Position numbers and translations under genes: made by a program
In this document: positions 22,112-31,574 of the stretch, one piece after another
How the letters are laid out: each line of letters begins with the position of its first letter
Position numbering within the stretch: the first letter of the stretch is position 1
Source: a virus
IMG/VR virus record: IMGVR_UViG_3300047564_001448
Span: 1 to 42,493 of that record
DNA: 42,493 bases
Strand: one strand, 5' to 3'
The notes under the pieces: generated by a model
Database searches by the model: none
The model's input: the letters and a program-made list of their open reading frames with translations, nothing else
What the model was told of the DNA's origin: nothing

Positions 22112-25100
22112 TGAAGAAAATCACTGACCCATCAAAACTACTACCCGCTGCCAAGTCTGTTGCTGTCACTAGGGGAAAGAAAGCAGAAATAAACCCCAGC
22201 AGTGCTCTGGTAACAAGACCTAAGAAAGACTCGGCTATTGTAAGCTCTCGGAAGAAGTCTTCGGCTCTTGTAAGAAAAGAAAATAAGGGAGTTGAGTACG
22301 TAAATGTAAGAATGATTGCAATTGAGAATCTCTTTCGCAATGACTTTGCCAATGTAAAGAAAGAAGCCGAAGAGAAAAGGCAAAAAGAAGAAAAGCAAGA
22401 CTTCACAGAAGCGGAAAAGAAACTAGAAACTCCTAAGACAAAGAAGCTCGGATTAGGTGGTGGAGGTGGAGATTCTCCTTCAATAGGATTCTTTGATAGA
22501 GTCAAAAGGTTCCTATTCTTTACGGCTCTTGGTTGGTTACTTCCGAAGATTCTAGAGTTTCTTCCTAAACTTCAAGGTGTCGTAAAAACCATTGGAACCA
22601 TTTATAAGTTTGCCGAAGGATTATTCGGTAAACTCTTTGATGGGTTTATGACTCTTGTGAAGTTTGGTGGTGACCTAAAGAAAAGTACTTTAGGTTTCAT
22701 TGCCGGAATGAAGGAGGGTGATTACAAAACTGAGTTCACCAAACTAGAGAAGACTTTTGATACCTTTGTTAATGCTTCTATTATTGCCGGCGTTCTGGCT
22801 GCCGATATTGGGTTTGCCGCAGTTGATGAATTTAATAAGTGGAGAGGTAAAAATAAAAAACTAGAAACCGAAAAAGCCAAGCCAACCAAAAAAGGCAAAG
22901 AAGAAAGGTCCAAAGTAACCCAAGGAAGGGGTGGTAGGGCTGCTCTGGGTGCTGCTTCTAGAGTTACTCAAGGAAAAGGTGGTAAGGCTCCTGGTTGGTG
23001 GAATAGGATTCTCCGTGGCCCTTTTGCAAAACTTAAGGGTCCATTATCCAAGTTTGCAGGAGCTGCGGTTCCTGGTCTGGGCGCGGTTGTCGGTGCTGCT
23101 GATGCTCGGGCAAGATTTGCTGCCGATGATAGAATTGGTGGTTCTCTTGCATCGGTTTCGGCTGCATTGGATGTTGCCACTGTTGCTTCTGCCCTAACTG
23201 GAGTCGGCCTTCCTGTTGCTGCCGTTCTTGGAAGCGTCAGCATGGGCATTGATGCTCTCCTACTGATTAGGGATATAACAAAAACATTTTTCCCATTCAT
23301 CCCAATGTTTTCTGGGGGTGGCCGAGTAGTCAACGCATATCAAGGTGGCGGAACCGCAAGAACAACCAGAAGACCTCCGCCCAAACCACCAAAAGTCAAA
23401 AAACCAATAAAAACCAAACCACCCGAAACTAGGGTTGGTCGTGATGTTGGTGGTGAAAATAAAGTTGTTCAGTTCTATGCAAAAGACACTAAAGACGGAA
23501 AAGAAACAACTCCAATCTTTGGGAACTTTGCGGCAGCACTTAATTACTTTAGCGGCAGTCCTAAAAATAAGGAGCAAAACCGCCCGCTGAATGCTCTTAA
23601 GGGAGTCTCAAAGATTCTTAAGGACCTGCCATTTGGTCTAGGATACTTTGCGGGTGGTGCCATTGATATTGCTCTCGGCCAATCAATGGACGTGAAGAAA
23701 GGCTTGAGTCAGTTGTCCAGTGGCATTGCCTACATGGTTGATACTCTGGCAAATCAAAGAGCTAATATGAGTATGACGGGTCTCATAAGAGACTTGAATG
23801 CCTTTGCAGAAGGGGGAACCATTCCGGCTACTAGAACTCTGGCCAATCCTTATTCTTCTGTTAGTTCTAGTGACCTTATTGCCAAAGTCATTGGTCCTAC
23901 GATTGAACAGAAGGTCAATGAAGCAATGCAGAGTATTGAGAAGGACCTTAGAAGTCTTCAGCAACAGAAAAAAGAAGAACCTCCTTCTCCGGGTCCAGGA
24001 CCGGGAGAATATGGTTCTGCTGGAGGAGAGTATGGCGGATATGCTCCCCAATCTGGATTACAGAAGGAGATTTATGATTATTTGACAAAAGAGAAGAAAC
24101 TGAGTGATGTTCAGGCTCTTGGATTGATGGCAAATATCAATAGGGAAAGTTCCTTCATTCCCGGTAATATTGAGCCTGGTGGTGGCCGAGGGCATGGATT
24201 AATGCAGTGGTCTTATGAAAGAACTGCTGCAATGATTAGGGCAGTTCCCGATTGGAAAACAAACTGGCGAGCCCAGTTAGATTATGCATTGAATGAGCCC
24301 TACAATATGTCATTAGTTAAACCAGGAGAATACCAATCAACTCGTTTTTCATCAGCACAGGAAGCTGCAGACTGGTGGATGAGGAGATTTTTGCGTCCAG
24401 CAGATGAGGTTAGTGGCTCAAGAAAGCACGCAGAATATTTGAAGGGAATCCCCAAAGCCCTGGATGGAACAGCCAAATTTAGGGTTGCAGAAGGGCCGGC
24501 CCCTCAAATGCAAGGGATATCAACTGATAAGCTAATTCCGCATAGTGGGCCTGGGGGATTTTTACAAGGTTCATCTGGATTTGGGCGTGAGGATTTTCCA
24601 AAATATGGTGTACATTTCCACTTAAGTCCACCAAATACAACTAAGGATGGACTTTCCAGAACAAGAAGTGTGGCATTTTCGGCAATAAAAAGAATGATTG
24701 CTCGTGGTTCACGAGTGTACTTACCGAATATTAAAAGACATGTTCCTAGTGATGCCTCGGATTCACAAATACAATCATTACTAGTAGCTGAACAGAGAGC
24801 ACATACAGCTCCTGGTAGAACTCAAGGTGGCATTGATATACAAGAGTTGGATACTCCGAATGTAGGACCAACACATAGGGGGTTGCCCGGTTCAAAAACA
24901 GCATTTCCATTTGCTGTTGGGCCAGTAAGTCAATTGTCCAGTGGTAGTGGTTATGGTAGAGAGGCAGAGGTTTTAGGTAGTGGTGGAGTCGTGTTGGCGC
25001 ACGGAGCTTCAGGTTCGGCGGCAACTGACCGTAGAATTATAGATGCAGAAATAGCAAAACGAGGGAGGGAATCTCAGCGAGCAGGAGAAAGAAGACAATA

Positions 25101-26157
25101 CGATGTTATCATTCCTCTTGACCACCATACTGGGAGACTTCCAGATAAGTCATTATGGCCCAATGCGTCCCTTGGTGCTGCCGGAAGAGAACGTCAGGCA
25201 CAAAATCCCACCGCAGAACTTATGAGGCAAAGACTCGAGGCCAAGGGATTAAGAGTCAAGATTCTAAGACCAGAAGATTATAGAACAGAAAGAGAGTATA
25301 ATGCTGCTCTTGTTAGATTCAGTAAGGCCGGAGCCGTTGTGAGTGCTCTGCATTATGATGCCCCAAGAAGTCAAGGTGGTGTGGGGTTCCTTGCAAGACT
25401 TGGCTCAAGTCCAGATAAAGCTGATAGAGACTTCGCAAACAAATTGGCTCCAGTTCTACAAAGAATGGCTGCGGCTTCTCGGGGCGACCAAATTTATGGT
25501 GGTATTGATACAGCTGGAAATATAACTATGAGTAAAGCGGGACCAGCAACTGCGGCACTCATAGAACTTGGGTCCCTAGTTGAACAAGAAAAACGGTATG
25601 GAAAACAGTTCTGGAAAAATCCAGAGTTCATTAAGCACCTTGATGCTCTTGCCAATGTAACTGCATCGTCAGTACAGAGAGACCAGACTCCACCTAGAAA
25701 TACGGCACAAAGACAAGCATCACCTCAAGGTCAAGGACAAATTACAACAAGACCACAGCTCGGCTCGGCAATAACAAACTTAAGACCGGGACAAACTTTA
25801 ACAATACCTGGTGTTGGTAGAGTATCAAGGGATAAAAACGGTAATCCCGTATATATTGTTGATGGTAAAGGTCAAGTTGCACCTATGAAGTTCTTTGCTG
25901 CTTTTGATGCAAAGAATAAACCATCTAATCCACCAAAGATGCAACAAGGTGGCATTATAAAACCCAGAGGAACTCAACTTCCCATACCAAACTCTTATGC
26001 TCCTTATGAGACTCCAGCAGGCTCAACCATGGTTCTAATACAACCATACGTCATAGAGAAACCATCCATAGCATCAGGAAACAGAACCATTGCATTCCCA
26101 GTTCCCATTTCCTTAAATACTAGTAATAAGAACTTAGAAGCTCTAAGTAGAGGTTAA
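22111..26157 (+). CDS. Giant tail protein with tail-lysozyme and amidase-3 domains
   Basis: 1348 residues. It repeats the plan of the preceding gene: charged N-terminus, RVKRFLFFTALGWLLPKIL, Gly/Ala-rich hydrophobic region, then a tail-lysozyme-type domain at ~647-780 (LMANINRESSF with Glu679; GHGLMQWSYERTAAM). Residues ~997-1189 look like an amidase_3 zinc amidase: IIPLDHHTG (His1005/1006), SALHYDAP (His1081) and ALIELGSL (Glu1152) followed by a PEFIKHLDALANVTASSV helix. Between them lies a His-containing GVHFHLSPP segment I cannot assign. Such a protein could cut both glycan strands and stem peptides. Its start overlaps the previous stop by 1 nt. Confidence 0.75.
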   Translation: MKKITDPSKLLPAAKSVAVTRGKKAEINPSSALVTRPKKDSAIVSSRKKSSALVRKENKGVEYVNVRMIAIENLFRNDFANVKKEAEEKRQKEEKQDFTEAEKKLETPKTKKLGLGGGGGDSPSIGFFDRVKRFLFFTALGWLLPKILEFLPKLQGVVKTIGTIYKFAEGLFGKLFDGFMTLVKFGGDLKKSTLGFIAGMKEGDYKTEFTKLEKTFDTFVNASIIAGVLAADIGFAAVDEFNKWRGKNKKLETEKAKPTKKGKEERSKVTQGRGGRAALGAASRVTQGKGGKAPGWWNRILRGPFAKLKGPLSKFAGAAVPGLGAVVGAADARARFAADDRIGGSLASVSAALDVATVASALTGVGLPVAAVLGSVSMGIDALLLIRDITKTFFPFIPMFSGGGRVVNAYQGGGTARTTRRPPPKPPKVKKPIKTKPPETRVGRDVGGENKVVQFYAKDTKDGKETTPIFGNFAAALNYFSGSPKNKEQNRPLNALKGVSKILKDLPFGLGYFAGGAIDIALGQSMDVKKGLSQLSSGIAYMVDTLANQRANMSMTGLIRDLNAFAEGGTIPATRTLANPYSSVSSSDLIAKVIGPTIEQKVNEAMQSIEKDLRSLQQQKKEEPPSPGPGPGEYGSAGGEYGGYAPQSGLQKEIYDYLTKEKKLSDVQALGLMANINRESSFIPGNIEPGGGRGHGLMQWSYERTAAMIRAVPDWKTNWRAQLDYALNEPYNMSLVKPGEYQSTRFSSAQEAADWWMRRFLRPADEVSGSRKHAEYLKGIPKALDGTAKFRVAEGPAPQMQGISTDKLIPHSGPGGFLQGSSGFGREDFPKYGVHFHLSPPNTTKDGLSRTRSVAFSAIKRMIARGSRVYLPNIKRHVPSDASDSQIQSLLVAEQRAHTAPGRTQGGIDIQELDTPNVGPTHRGLPGSKTAFPFAVGPVSQLSSGSGYGREAEVLGSGGVVLAHGASGSAATDRRIIDAEIAKRGRESQRAGERRQYDVIIPLDHHTGRLPDKSLWPNASLGAAGRERQAQNPTAELMRQRLEAKGLRVKILRPEDYRTEREYNAALVRFSKAGAVVSALHYDAPRSQGGVGFLARLGSSPDKADRDFANKLAPVLQRMAAASRGDQIYGGIDTAGNITMSKAGPATAALIELGSLVEQEKRYGKQFWKNPEFIKHLDALANVTASSVQRDQTPPRNTAQRQASPQGQGQITTRPQLGSAITNLRPGQTLTIPGVGRVSRDKNGNPVYIVDGKGQVAPMKFFAAFDAKNKPSNPPKMQQGGIIKPRGTQLPIPNSYAPYETPAGSTMVLIQPYVIEKPSIASGNRTIAFPVPISLNTSNKNLEALSRG

Positions 26158-26158
26158 A

Positions 26159-27478
26159 ATGCCAGCTAATCTACCGGCCCAAGGTGGCGAAGGTAAAATC
26201 AATCTACTTAAGTTTTACTCAAATTACAATGAGCCAGTAGAGGTTGCTGGTGGTATCATTGAAATCAACTATTATGAATCCATTCTAGAAAACACAACAC
26301 GCTGCACGGCAACCTTTGCAGACACTGGTTATCGTGATAATGAGGATGGGGTATCAGTCCTAGAAAAGGATGACATTAACTTAACCTCAGGTGAAAAGGT
26401 AGAAATCAAACTTGAAGATTGGTATGGATTCAAGTTAGACTTTATTGGCGACAAGCACTTCTGTCTCAACGGAGACCCAGGAGCAGCAAGTGAGGACGTG
26501 AATAAACTCATATTCTCTGCCAATATGTACTCTAAGGAATCTGTAGACAACCATAATGCAGAAAACTGGGTTTATGGTCGTTATGATGGTAAGATTCCCG
26601 AATCGGTTGAATCTATTCTTAGAGACGTTCTAAAAACCCCCAAGGACATAAAAGCGGACCCAGGACTGAACACATATAACTTTCTTGGACATGCAGAAAA
26701 ACCGTTCTACATCTGCACTTCTTTGGGGAAAAAGTGTGTTCCAGACCTTCCTGATGCTTTCGGCAAGTTGGCTGGTTACTTCTTTTATGAGACTTATGAT
26801 GGATTCCAGTTTCGATCCATTGACACCCTATTCACACAAAAACCAAAAAGAAAACTAATCTTCAATCAACTTGTTGGTCAAGTTCCTCCTGGCTATGATT
26901 ATCAAATTCTTGAGTACTCATTTAACGGAACTATAAATCTTAACAATAGTCTTGGAACAGGTTCTCTAACGAACATAAGGAAACAAGAGTTCAACCGAAT
27001 GAAGAATACTTACGGTGAAAACTCTAGAAGTTCTGAGGACTCTTATCAAGAGTACAATAATGGTGGTAAAGAAAGGGCAATCATTGCCAAGCACACAAAA
27101 ATTCAAGAAAAGGTGACCCGACACACAAATGCCCTTCCGGCTGATGACGGTATTCTTCCCCCAGGATTCACTCTTGCCCAGCAGATTCCCGGTTCTCAGA
27201 CACCAAACTTCAACATGGATGAGATTCTACGTCAGTCCATTATGAGATATAACCAACTCTTTACCCATAAGCTCTCTATTGCAGTTGCCGGAGACTTTGA
27301 GTTAAGAGCCGGAGACCTCATCTTCTGCGATTTCCCAGAAGTATCATCTAAGACCAATCGTGTGGTGAGCCAGAAGATTAGCGGGCTATATATGATAGCA
27401 GACGTATGTCATCGCATAACAAAGAACAACTGCTACAGCCGATTGAATCTTGTAAGGGATTCCATTTACAGAAAGTAA
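26159..27478 (+). CDS. 27: Baseplate hub subunit, gp27-like
   Basis: 439 residues with the hub layout: an N-terminal beta domain (VEVAGGIIEINYYESILENT, TCT-type strand ATFADTGY), VESILRDVLKTPKDI in the middle, AGYFFYETYDGFQFRSIDTL, and a C-terminal barrel (LSIAVAGDFELRAGDLIFCDFP). T4 gp27 forms the trimeric ring that connects the gp5 spike to the tail tube. It is followed 4 nt later by the CP12-like gene and then the gp5-like gene, consistent with the T4 gp27-gp5 partnership. Identification is by layout and position, since gp27 sequences diverge strongly. Confidence 0.75.
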   Translation: MPANLPAQGGEGKINLLKFYSNYNEPVEVAGGIIEINYYESILENTTRCTATFADTGYRDNEDGVSVLEKDDINLTSGEKVEIKLEDWYGFKLDFIGDKHFCLNGDPGAASEDVNKLIFSANMYSKESVDNHNAENWVYGRYDGKIPESVESILRDVLKTPKDIKADPGLNTYNFLGHAEKPFYICTSLGKKCVPDLPDAFGKLAGYFFYETYDGFQFRSIDTLFTQKPKRKLIFNQLVGQVPPGYDYQILEYSFNGTINLNNSLGTGSLTNIRKQEFNRMKNTYGENSRSSEDSYQEYNNGGKERAIIAKHTKIQEKVTRHTNALPADDGILPPGFTLAQQIPGSQTPNFNMDEILRQSIMRYNQLFTHKLSIAVAGDFELRAGDLIFCDFPEVSSKTNRVVSQKISGLYMIADVCHRITKNNCYSRLNLVRDSIYRK

Positions 27479-27482
27479 CCCA

Positions 27483-27695
27483 ATGGACAGAACACTTCAG
27501 CAACACATTAATGATGACCTGAGTGAAATTAATAATCCAAATATAAGTAGCCAACGTCGTCGTCATCTAGAAGGCGAAGTGGATTCGCTAGAGAAGTATC
27601 AGGCTCGGCATCCCGAAGATAATCACGACCCAACTCCACTAGAGCTTTATTGTGATGCACATCCGGATGCTCTTGAGTGTCGTACTTATGATTGA
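27483..27695 (+). CDS. CP12-like small protein
   Basis: 70 residues. The C-terminal DPTPLELYCDAHPDALECRT (residues 49-68, then YD) closely follows the CP12 C-terminal motif (DPLExYCxxNPExxECRxYD), with Cys57 and Cys66 separated by the same eight residues that form the GAPDH-binding disulfide loop in CP12. The N-terminal Cys pair of full CP12 is absent and the N-terminal half is a charged helix (SQRRRHLEGEVDSLEKY). CP12 locks GAPDH and phosphoribulokinase and slows the Calvin cycle; cyanophages are known to carry CP12. Its position between hub genes is odd and may mean a structural use of the fold. Confidence 0.7.
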   Translation: MDRTLQQHINDDLSEINNPNISSQRRRHLEGEVDSLEKYQARHPEDNHDPTPLELYCDAHPDALECRTYD

Positions 27696-27699
27696 GTAA

Positions 27700-30108
27700 A
27701 TGTCTAATAACTTCTTTGAGACTGAATCAGCCCATTCAAACATCATGTACTGGTGGCACGGTGTCATCGTAGATGATAAGTTCTGGGCTGGGTGTGGTGA
27801 TGGTGATGTATCTAATGAGAACTCAAAGATTCATATAGCCAAACAACTAGAAGAAAGGCCCAAAAAAGGATGGGGCAAAAGATATAAAGTAGCCATTGTC
27901 GGTAGACATTATGACGTAAAGGCCAATCCTAATGAGGCCGATTTGCTGGAAATGGCGGAAGTCGTTTATCCAGTAACGGCGGGTTCTGGTCTCGGTGGAA
28001 CCAAACAAACTGCGGCACTTCGTCAGGGAACTCATGTTATTGGGTTCTATGCTGATGGTAAAGAAGGAAGAAATCCAATCATTCTAGGGGCCTTTGGAGT
28101 TAACGAGCAGAATGAACCAATCATTTACCCTGGAGACCCACCAAGATTCTTTCAGGCTAGATCGGCAACCAAAGGGGCATGTGGAGAAAGACTGAGGCCA
28201 TTAGGAGAAAAAGAGCAAAATTTAAATGAGCCCACTGAAATTCATGCGAATGATAGCCCTCTTCAGGCATCTAAGGCAGTTGACACTAAATCAAAAGATG
28301 GTGGAATTGTAGAAGAAGTATATTCAACAACCGGTTGTGAAAAATCTTCAGGTATAATCAATCAAATCAAGAGCCTCCTAAACAAACTTTCATATGTCGT
28401 AAATCTAGCCAAACAAGGGGCATCGGATTTAACAGCAAACTTACAAAACATCATTCGCTCCATCACTAATGGTATCTCGGGTCTTGCCAATGGTCTAATG
28501 GACCGTATGAGGGGATTTGTCACCAATAAAATTAATAATGGGGTGAAGGACCTTATGAATCTTATACCACCATACCTAAGGCCCAGCTTTAATGAGGAGA
28601 CGCAAAAGAGTCTTACAAGTTTATCTTGTGCGTTCAACAACATAAAAAACGGAATCTATAATATTGTTGATGACCTAATAAAACAGTTTATTGACAACTA
28701 CATTAATGCCCCATTGTGTGCTGCAACTAACTTTCTTGGCTCATTACTAGGAAACGTAATCGGTTCTGTTAATGGTATTATTGATGGTGTGGTGGGTTCA
28801 ATCAATGGGTTTCTAAACCTTGACTTTGGCATTTCGGGTAATGCCCTGGATGTACTTGATTTTGCTCTAGATGTACTAGGTTTATTTGATTGTGATAGAG
28901 ATAGTCCAGAATGTCCTGGAACTACTAAGTGGTCATTCTGGAGAGGTCCCAATGAACTTTCATCATCCATTCAAACCAAGGTGAGTCGTAAGGTAGACAC
29001 CATCATCAAAGACGTTGAGACCGCTCTACCAGGAAGTTCAACCGGTGCTAACTCAAATCCGTGCAACTCAAGACAGATTCCATGTGGTCCTCCGACGATT
29101 CAGATTGATGGTGGTGGGGGTTCTGGTGCCAGGGCAAATCCTGTAATAAGTGTCACAGGAAAAATATTAGGTCTAGATTTTTCTGTATTTGGTTCTGGAT
29201 ATACATCCAATCCCCGCATTGATGTGGTTGATTCTTGTGGTACGGGAGGGGGAGCAGTGATTAGGCCCTTTATGAGACCCACAGGAACCTTTAATGAGTT
29301 TCAAGAGGAATTAATGGAACTTACTGGTGCAGTTGTTCTGGATTCTGGCATTCAATATTTACCAGCACCCAATGGAACTTTTGGTGGAAATGGCCTCATA
29401 TTCTCTAGACCTAATGATACGATTCTCTTCAAGACAGGAACGACCCAAATTATAAATGGCAAAGAAGTTGCCGGAGTTGGTTATGATGTTTATAAACCAG
29501 GAACTACAATCTCACTAAAAGTAAATGACGAGATTTACTTGCCTTCTGGAACTCTTGCATACATCTATAATAAGCTAGGTGAAATAGTCCAGACCCTAAT
29601 CGGTCTAGGTCAACAAAAGGGTATTATTATCAAAGAAGCCGGAACTCTCACAACACCATCAAATCCAGATAATGTAGAAACCCCTCCTCAGATAGAATAC
29701 CCACTTATAGGTGGAGAAGTTATACCACCAACGACCGGAATCTCAACTTCAATTAATGGAAAAAACTCATACCCTATTGTTGCTGAGATTGAGAGTGTGT
29801 TCATCAAAAATCCAGGATTTGGATATAAAGACACAGACACAATCTTGATTTCTAATAACAAAGGAGCTATATTGGACTTCAAGGTGAATGATTCTGGTCA
29901 AGTAACCGAAGTGTCTGTGGTTAATGGTGGATTAGGATTTACTGATGTTCCTTACATCTTCATTGAATCCCCAACAGGATATAACTTTGAGGCTGTTGCG
30001 GTATTCAAATTTACCCAACTGAGCGATATCAATCTAAATAATGTCACTCCACCACCAGGAGCAAAGTTAATCAGTGTCATTGATTGTGTGGGTAAGATTC
30101 AGCAATGA
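27700..30108 (+). CDS. 5: Baseplate central spike protein, gp5-like, without lysozyme domain
   Basis: 802 residues. The first ~150 form the gp5 OB-fold: YWWHGVIVDD, GKRYKVAIVGRHYD, EMAEVVYPVTAGSGLGG, GTHVIGFYADGKEGRNPIIL. Then comes a helical region (~200-400) and a beta-rich part with repeated FGSGYTSNPRIDV-type and PGFGYKDTDTILI-type strands. No T4-lysozyme motif is present, unlike T4 gp5 (575 aa). As the spike hub it should bind the gp27-like ring. The C-terminal beta-helix of T4 gp5 may be supplied by the next gene, which overlaps by 4 nt. Confidence 0.78.
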   Translation: MSNNFFETESAHSNIMYWWHGVIVDDKFWAGCGDGDVSNENSKIHIAKQLEERPKKGWGKRYKVAIVGRHYDVKANPNEADLLEMAEVVYPVTAGSGLGGTKQTAALRQGTHVIGFYADGKEGRNPIILGAFGVNEQNEPIIYPGDPPRFFQARSATKGACGERLRPLGEKEQNLNEPTEIHANDSPLQASKAVDTKSKDGGIVEEVYSTTGCEKSSGIINQIKSLLNKLSYVVNLAKQGASDLTANLQNIIRSITNGISGLANGLMDRMRGFVTNKINNGVKDLMNLIPPYLRPSFNEETQKSLTSLSCAFNNIKNGIYNIVDDLIKQFIDNYINAPLCAATNFLGSLLGNVIGSVNGIIDGVVGSINGFLNLDFGISGNALDVLDFALDVLGLFDCDRDSPECPGTTKWSFWRGPNELSSSIQTKVSRKVDTIIKDVETALPGSSTGANSNPCNSRQIPCGPPTIQIDGGGGSGARANPVISVTGKILGLDFSVFGSGYTSNPRIDVVDSCGTGGGAVIRPFMRPTGTFNEFQEELMELTGAVVLDSGIQYLPAPNGTFGGNGLIFSRPNDTILFKTGTTQIINGKEVAGVGYDVYKPGTTISLKVNDEIYLPSGTLAYIYNKLGEIVQTLIGLGQQKGIIIKEAGTLTTPSNPDNVETPPQIEYPLIGGEVIPPTTGISTSINGKNSYPIVAEIESVFIKNPGFGYKDTDTILISNNKGAILDFKVNDSGQVTEVSVVNGGLGFTDVPYIFIESPTGYNFEAVAVFKFTQLSDINLNNVTPPPGAKLISVIDCVGKIQQ

Positions 30109-30716
30109 GTAATGGTCCTAAGGAAACATTTGAGTCTTTACAATATGGAAACCGTTTCGGGGAAATCTCATTTGGCACCCTGAATCTTGCCGGAACTGGG
30201 GGTCTAGAGGCGGACGTATTGACTGGGGTTAAGCTCCAGGCATACAACTCTCTCCATTATATGCAAATGGAGAATGATGGATATCGCCAAGGTTGGACTA
30301 TGACTAGATGCCCAGGTGTCTGGGAAGTGAAGTGTGCAGATACGGTCCAAAAAGGTGACATTGGTGGATACCTTCATGTTGAAAACGGAGACCTAGTAAT
30401 CAAAGCTCCTAATGGACGCATAAGAATTCAGGCTGTTGATATTGACCTAAGAGCTGACGGAACCAATGAAAGGACTGGTTACATCAACATTGAATCAAAT
30501 AATACTGTTAGTGTCAAAACAGGACAGTTCAAAGTAACGGCTCAAAATGGAGTAAATGTCTTTAGTCCTCAAGCAGTCAAAATCGCCTCAAATACTGCCC
30601 TCACTTTCGCTAGTAACTTTGTCAGTGGAGTGACATCAGCATCAAATATTTTTGGGGCCAAGGCGTTCCCCGATTCAAAAACTCAGTTTATTAAAAATAA
30701 CAGATACGAAGGTTAA
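30105..30716 (+). CDS. Beta-helical spike/needle-like virion protein
   Basis: 203 residues, overlapping the gp5-like gene by 4 nt (ATGA). GGYLHVENGDLVIKAPNGRI, INIESNNTVSVKTGQ and FKVTAQNGVNVFSPQAVKI are short alternating strands of the sort found in the triple beta-helix of T4 gp5. It may be the separate C-terminal spike domain of the preceding protein. Two Cys flank the start of the helix (TRCPGVWEVKC). Function inferred from pattern and position. Confidence 0.6.
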   Translation: MSNGPKETFESLQYGNRFGEISFGTLNLAGTGGLEADVLTGVKLQAYNSLHYMQMENDGYRQGWTMTRCPGVWEVKCADTVQKGDIGGYLHVENGDLVIKAPNGRIRIQAVDIDLRADGTNERTGYINIESNNTVSVKTGQFKVTAQNGVNVFSPQAVKIASNTALTFASNFVSGVTSASNIFGAKAFPDSKTQFIKNNRYEG

Positions 30717-30721
30717 CTTAT

Positions 30722-31519
30722 ATGTCATTCCAATTTGATACTCTCCATATAACTCATCAACTAACAACGGGCACTGGATATCCTTTTTGTTTGGGACTGA
30801 ATGAAAAAACTATTCGTGGTTCAGTTTATCTGGATGGGCCAACTATTATTGGTGATGAAAATGCCTTCAAGAATGTAGAGGGCTCTCTAATGATAGGGCC
30901 ATGTAATAATACAGATTCTCCTGTACCCATTGTTGCCGATTCTATAAGTATTTGTGGAGCACTCAAAAATCCCTACTCTCTCGTAGTAAGGGCGGGCTCG
31001 GCATCAGGAGCAGGACTTTTTATTGGTGATTTAGATGTAAGTGGAGTTGCGCGTATTAAAGAAAGTGTTATTTCTGAAGGCGATGTGATATCTCAATGTG
31101 GAGTTCATAGGCTATCTCAAAAGAAAAACTTTGACATTCCCCATCCATCCAAAGAAGGTTGGAGGCTTACTCACAGTTGCATTGAAGGTCCAGAAGCGGC
31201 AGTTTATGCTCGTGGAAGGGTAACAGGTTCTACTGAGATTGAGTTGCCATCTTATTGGAAGGACCTCGTTGACATTCAATCTATTACGATTCAGTTGCAA
31301 CCCATTGGTTCCCATCAGGATGTGATTATTAAAAGATGGGATGATAAGAAAGTCTACTTACAATCCAAAGGTGGAATGCCCATTGATTGTTTCTATCACA
31401 TCTACGGAGAACGTAAGGACACAGAGAAACTGATTCCAGAATATAAGGGAACCATTGAGGATTATCCGGGCGATAACTCTCAACGGTCTATTGCAGGCTA
31501 CCACTACGACGTAAAGTGA
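30722..31519 (+). CDS. Virion structural protein with conserved GWRLTHSCIEGPE domain
   Basis: 265 residues. The N-terminal half is a fibre-like beta repeat (NVEGSLMIGPCNN, SLVVRAGSASGAG, GDLDVSGVARIKE). The C-terminal half has HPSKEGWRLTHSCIEGPEAA, ELPSYWKDLVD and YHIYGERKDTEKLIPEYKG, a domain I recall in many marine phage virion proteins. It probably closes the baseplate/spike operon as a short fibre or spike accessory. The reaction, if any, of the conserved domain is unknown. Confidence 0.65.
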   Translation: MSFQFDTLHITHQLTTGTGYPFCLGLNEKTIRGSVYLDGPTIIGDENAFKNVEGSLMIGPCNNTDSPVPIVADSISICGALKNPYSLVVRAGSASGAGLFIGDLDVSGVARIKESVISEGDVISQCGVHRLSQKKNFDIPHPSKEGWRLTHSCIEGPEAAVYARGRVTGSTEIELPSYWKDLVDIQSITIQLQPIGSHQDVIIKRWDDKKVYLQSKGGMPIDCFYHIYGERKDTEKLIPEYKGTIEDYPGDNSQRSIAGYHYDVK

Positions 31520-31522
31520 CCC

Positions 31523-31551
31523 TTGACAGTTTGCTCAGGGGGTGCTAGGAT
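31523..31551 (+). promoter_or_regulatory. Sigma70-like early promoter P5
   Basis: TTGACA (31523-31528), 17-nt spacer, TAGGAT (31546-31551), starting 4 nt after the end of the late tail operon and 24 nt before the ATG at 31575. Confidence 0.7.
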
Positions 31552-31574
31552 TGGTAGAAATCCCAGGAGCCACT

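Noticed and set aside
22005-22505. 166-codon and other long minus-strand frames across 19334-26157
   Set aside because: They run antisense to two well-supported tail genes and have biased low-complexity composition caused by Lys/Glu-rich codons on the plus strand.
24600-24860. M23-type peptidase in the 1348-aa protein (GVHFHL and GGIDIQ)
   Set aside because: The HxH and GxD-like elements are in the wrong order and spacing for M23; left as an unassigned segment.
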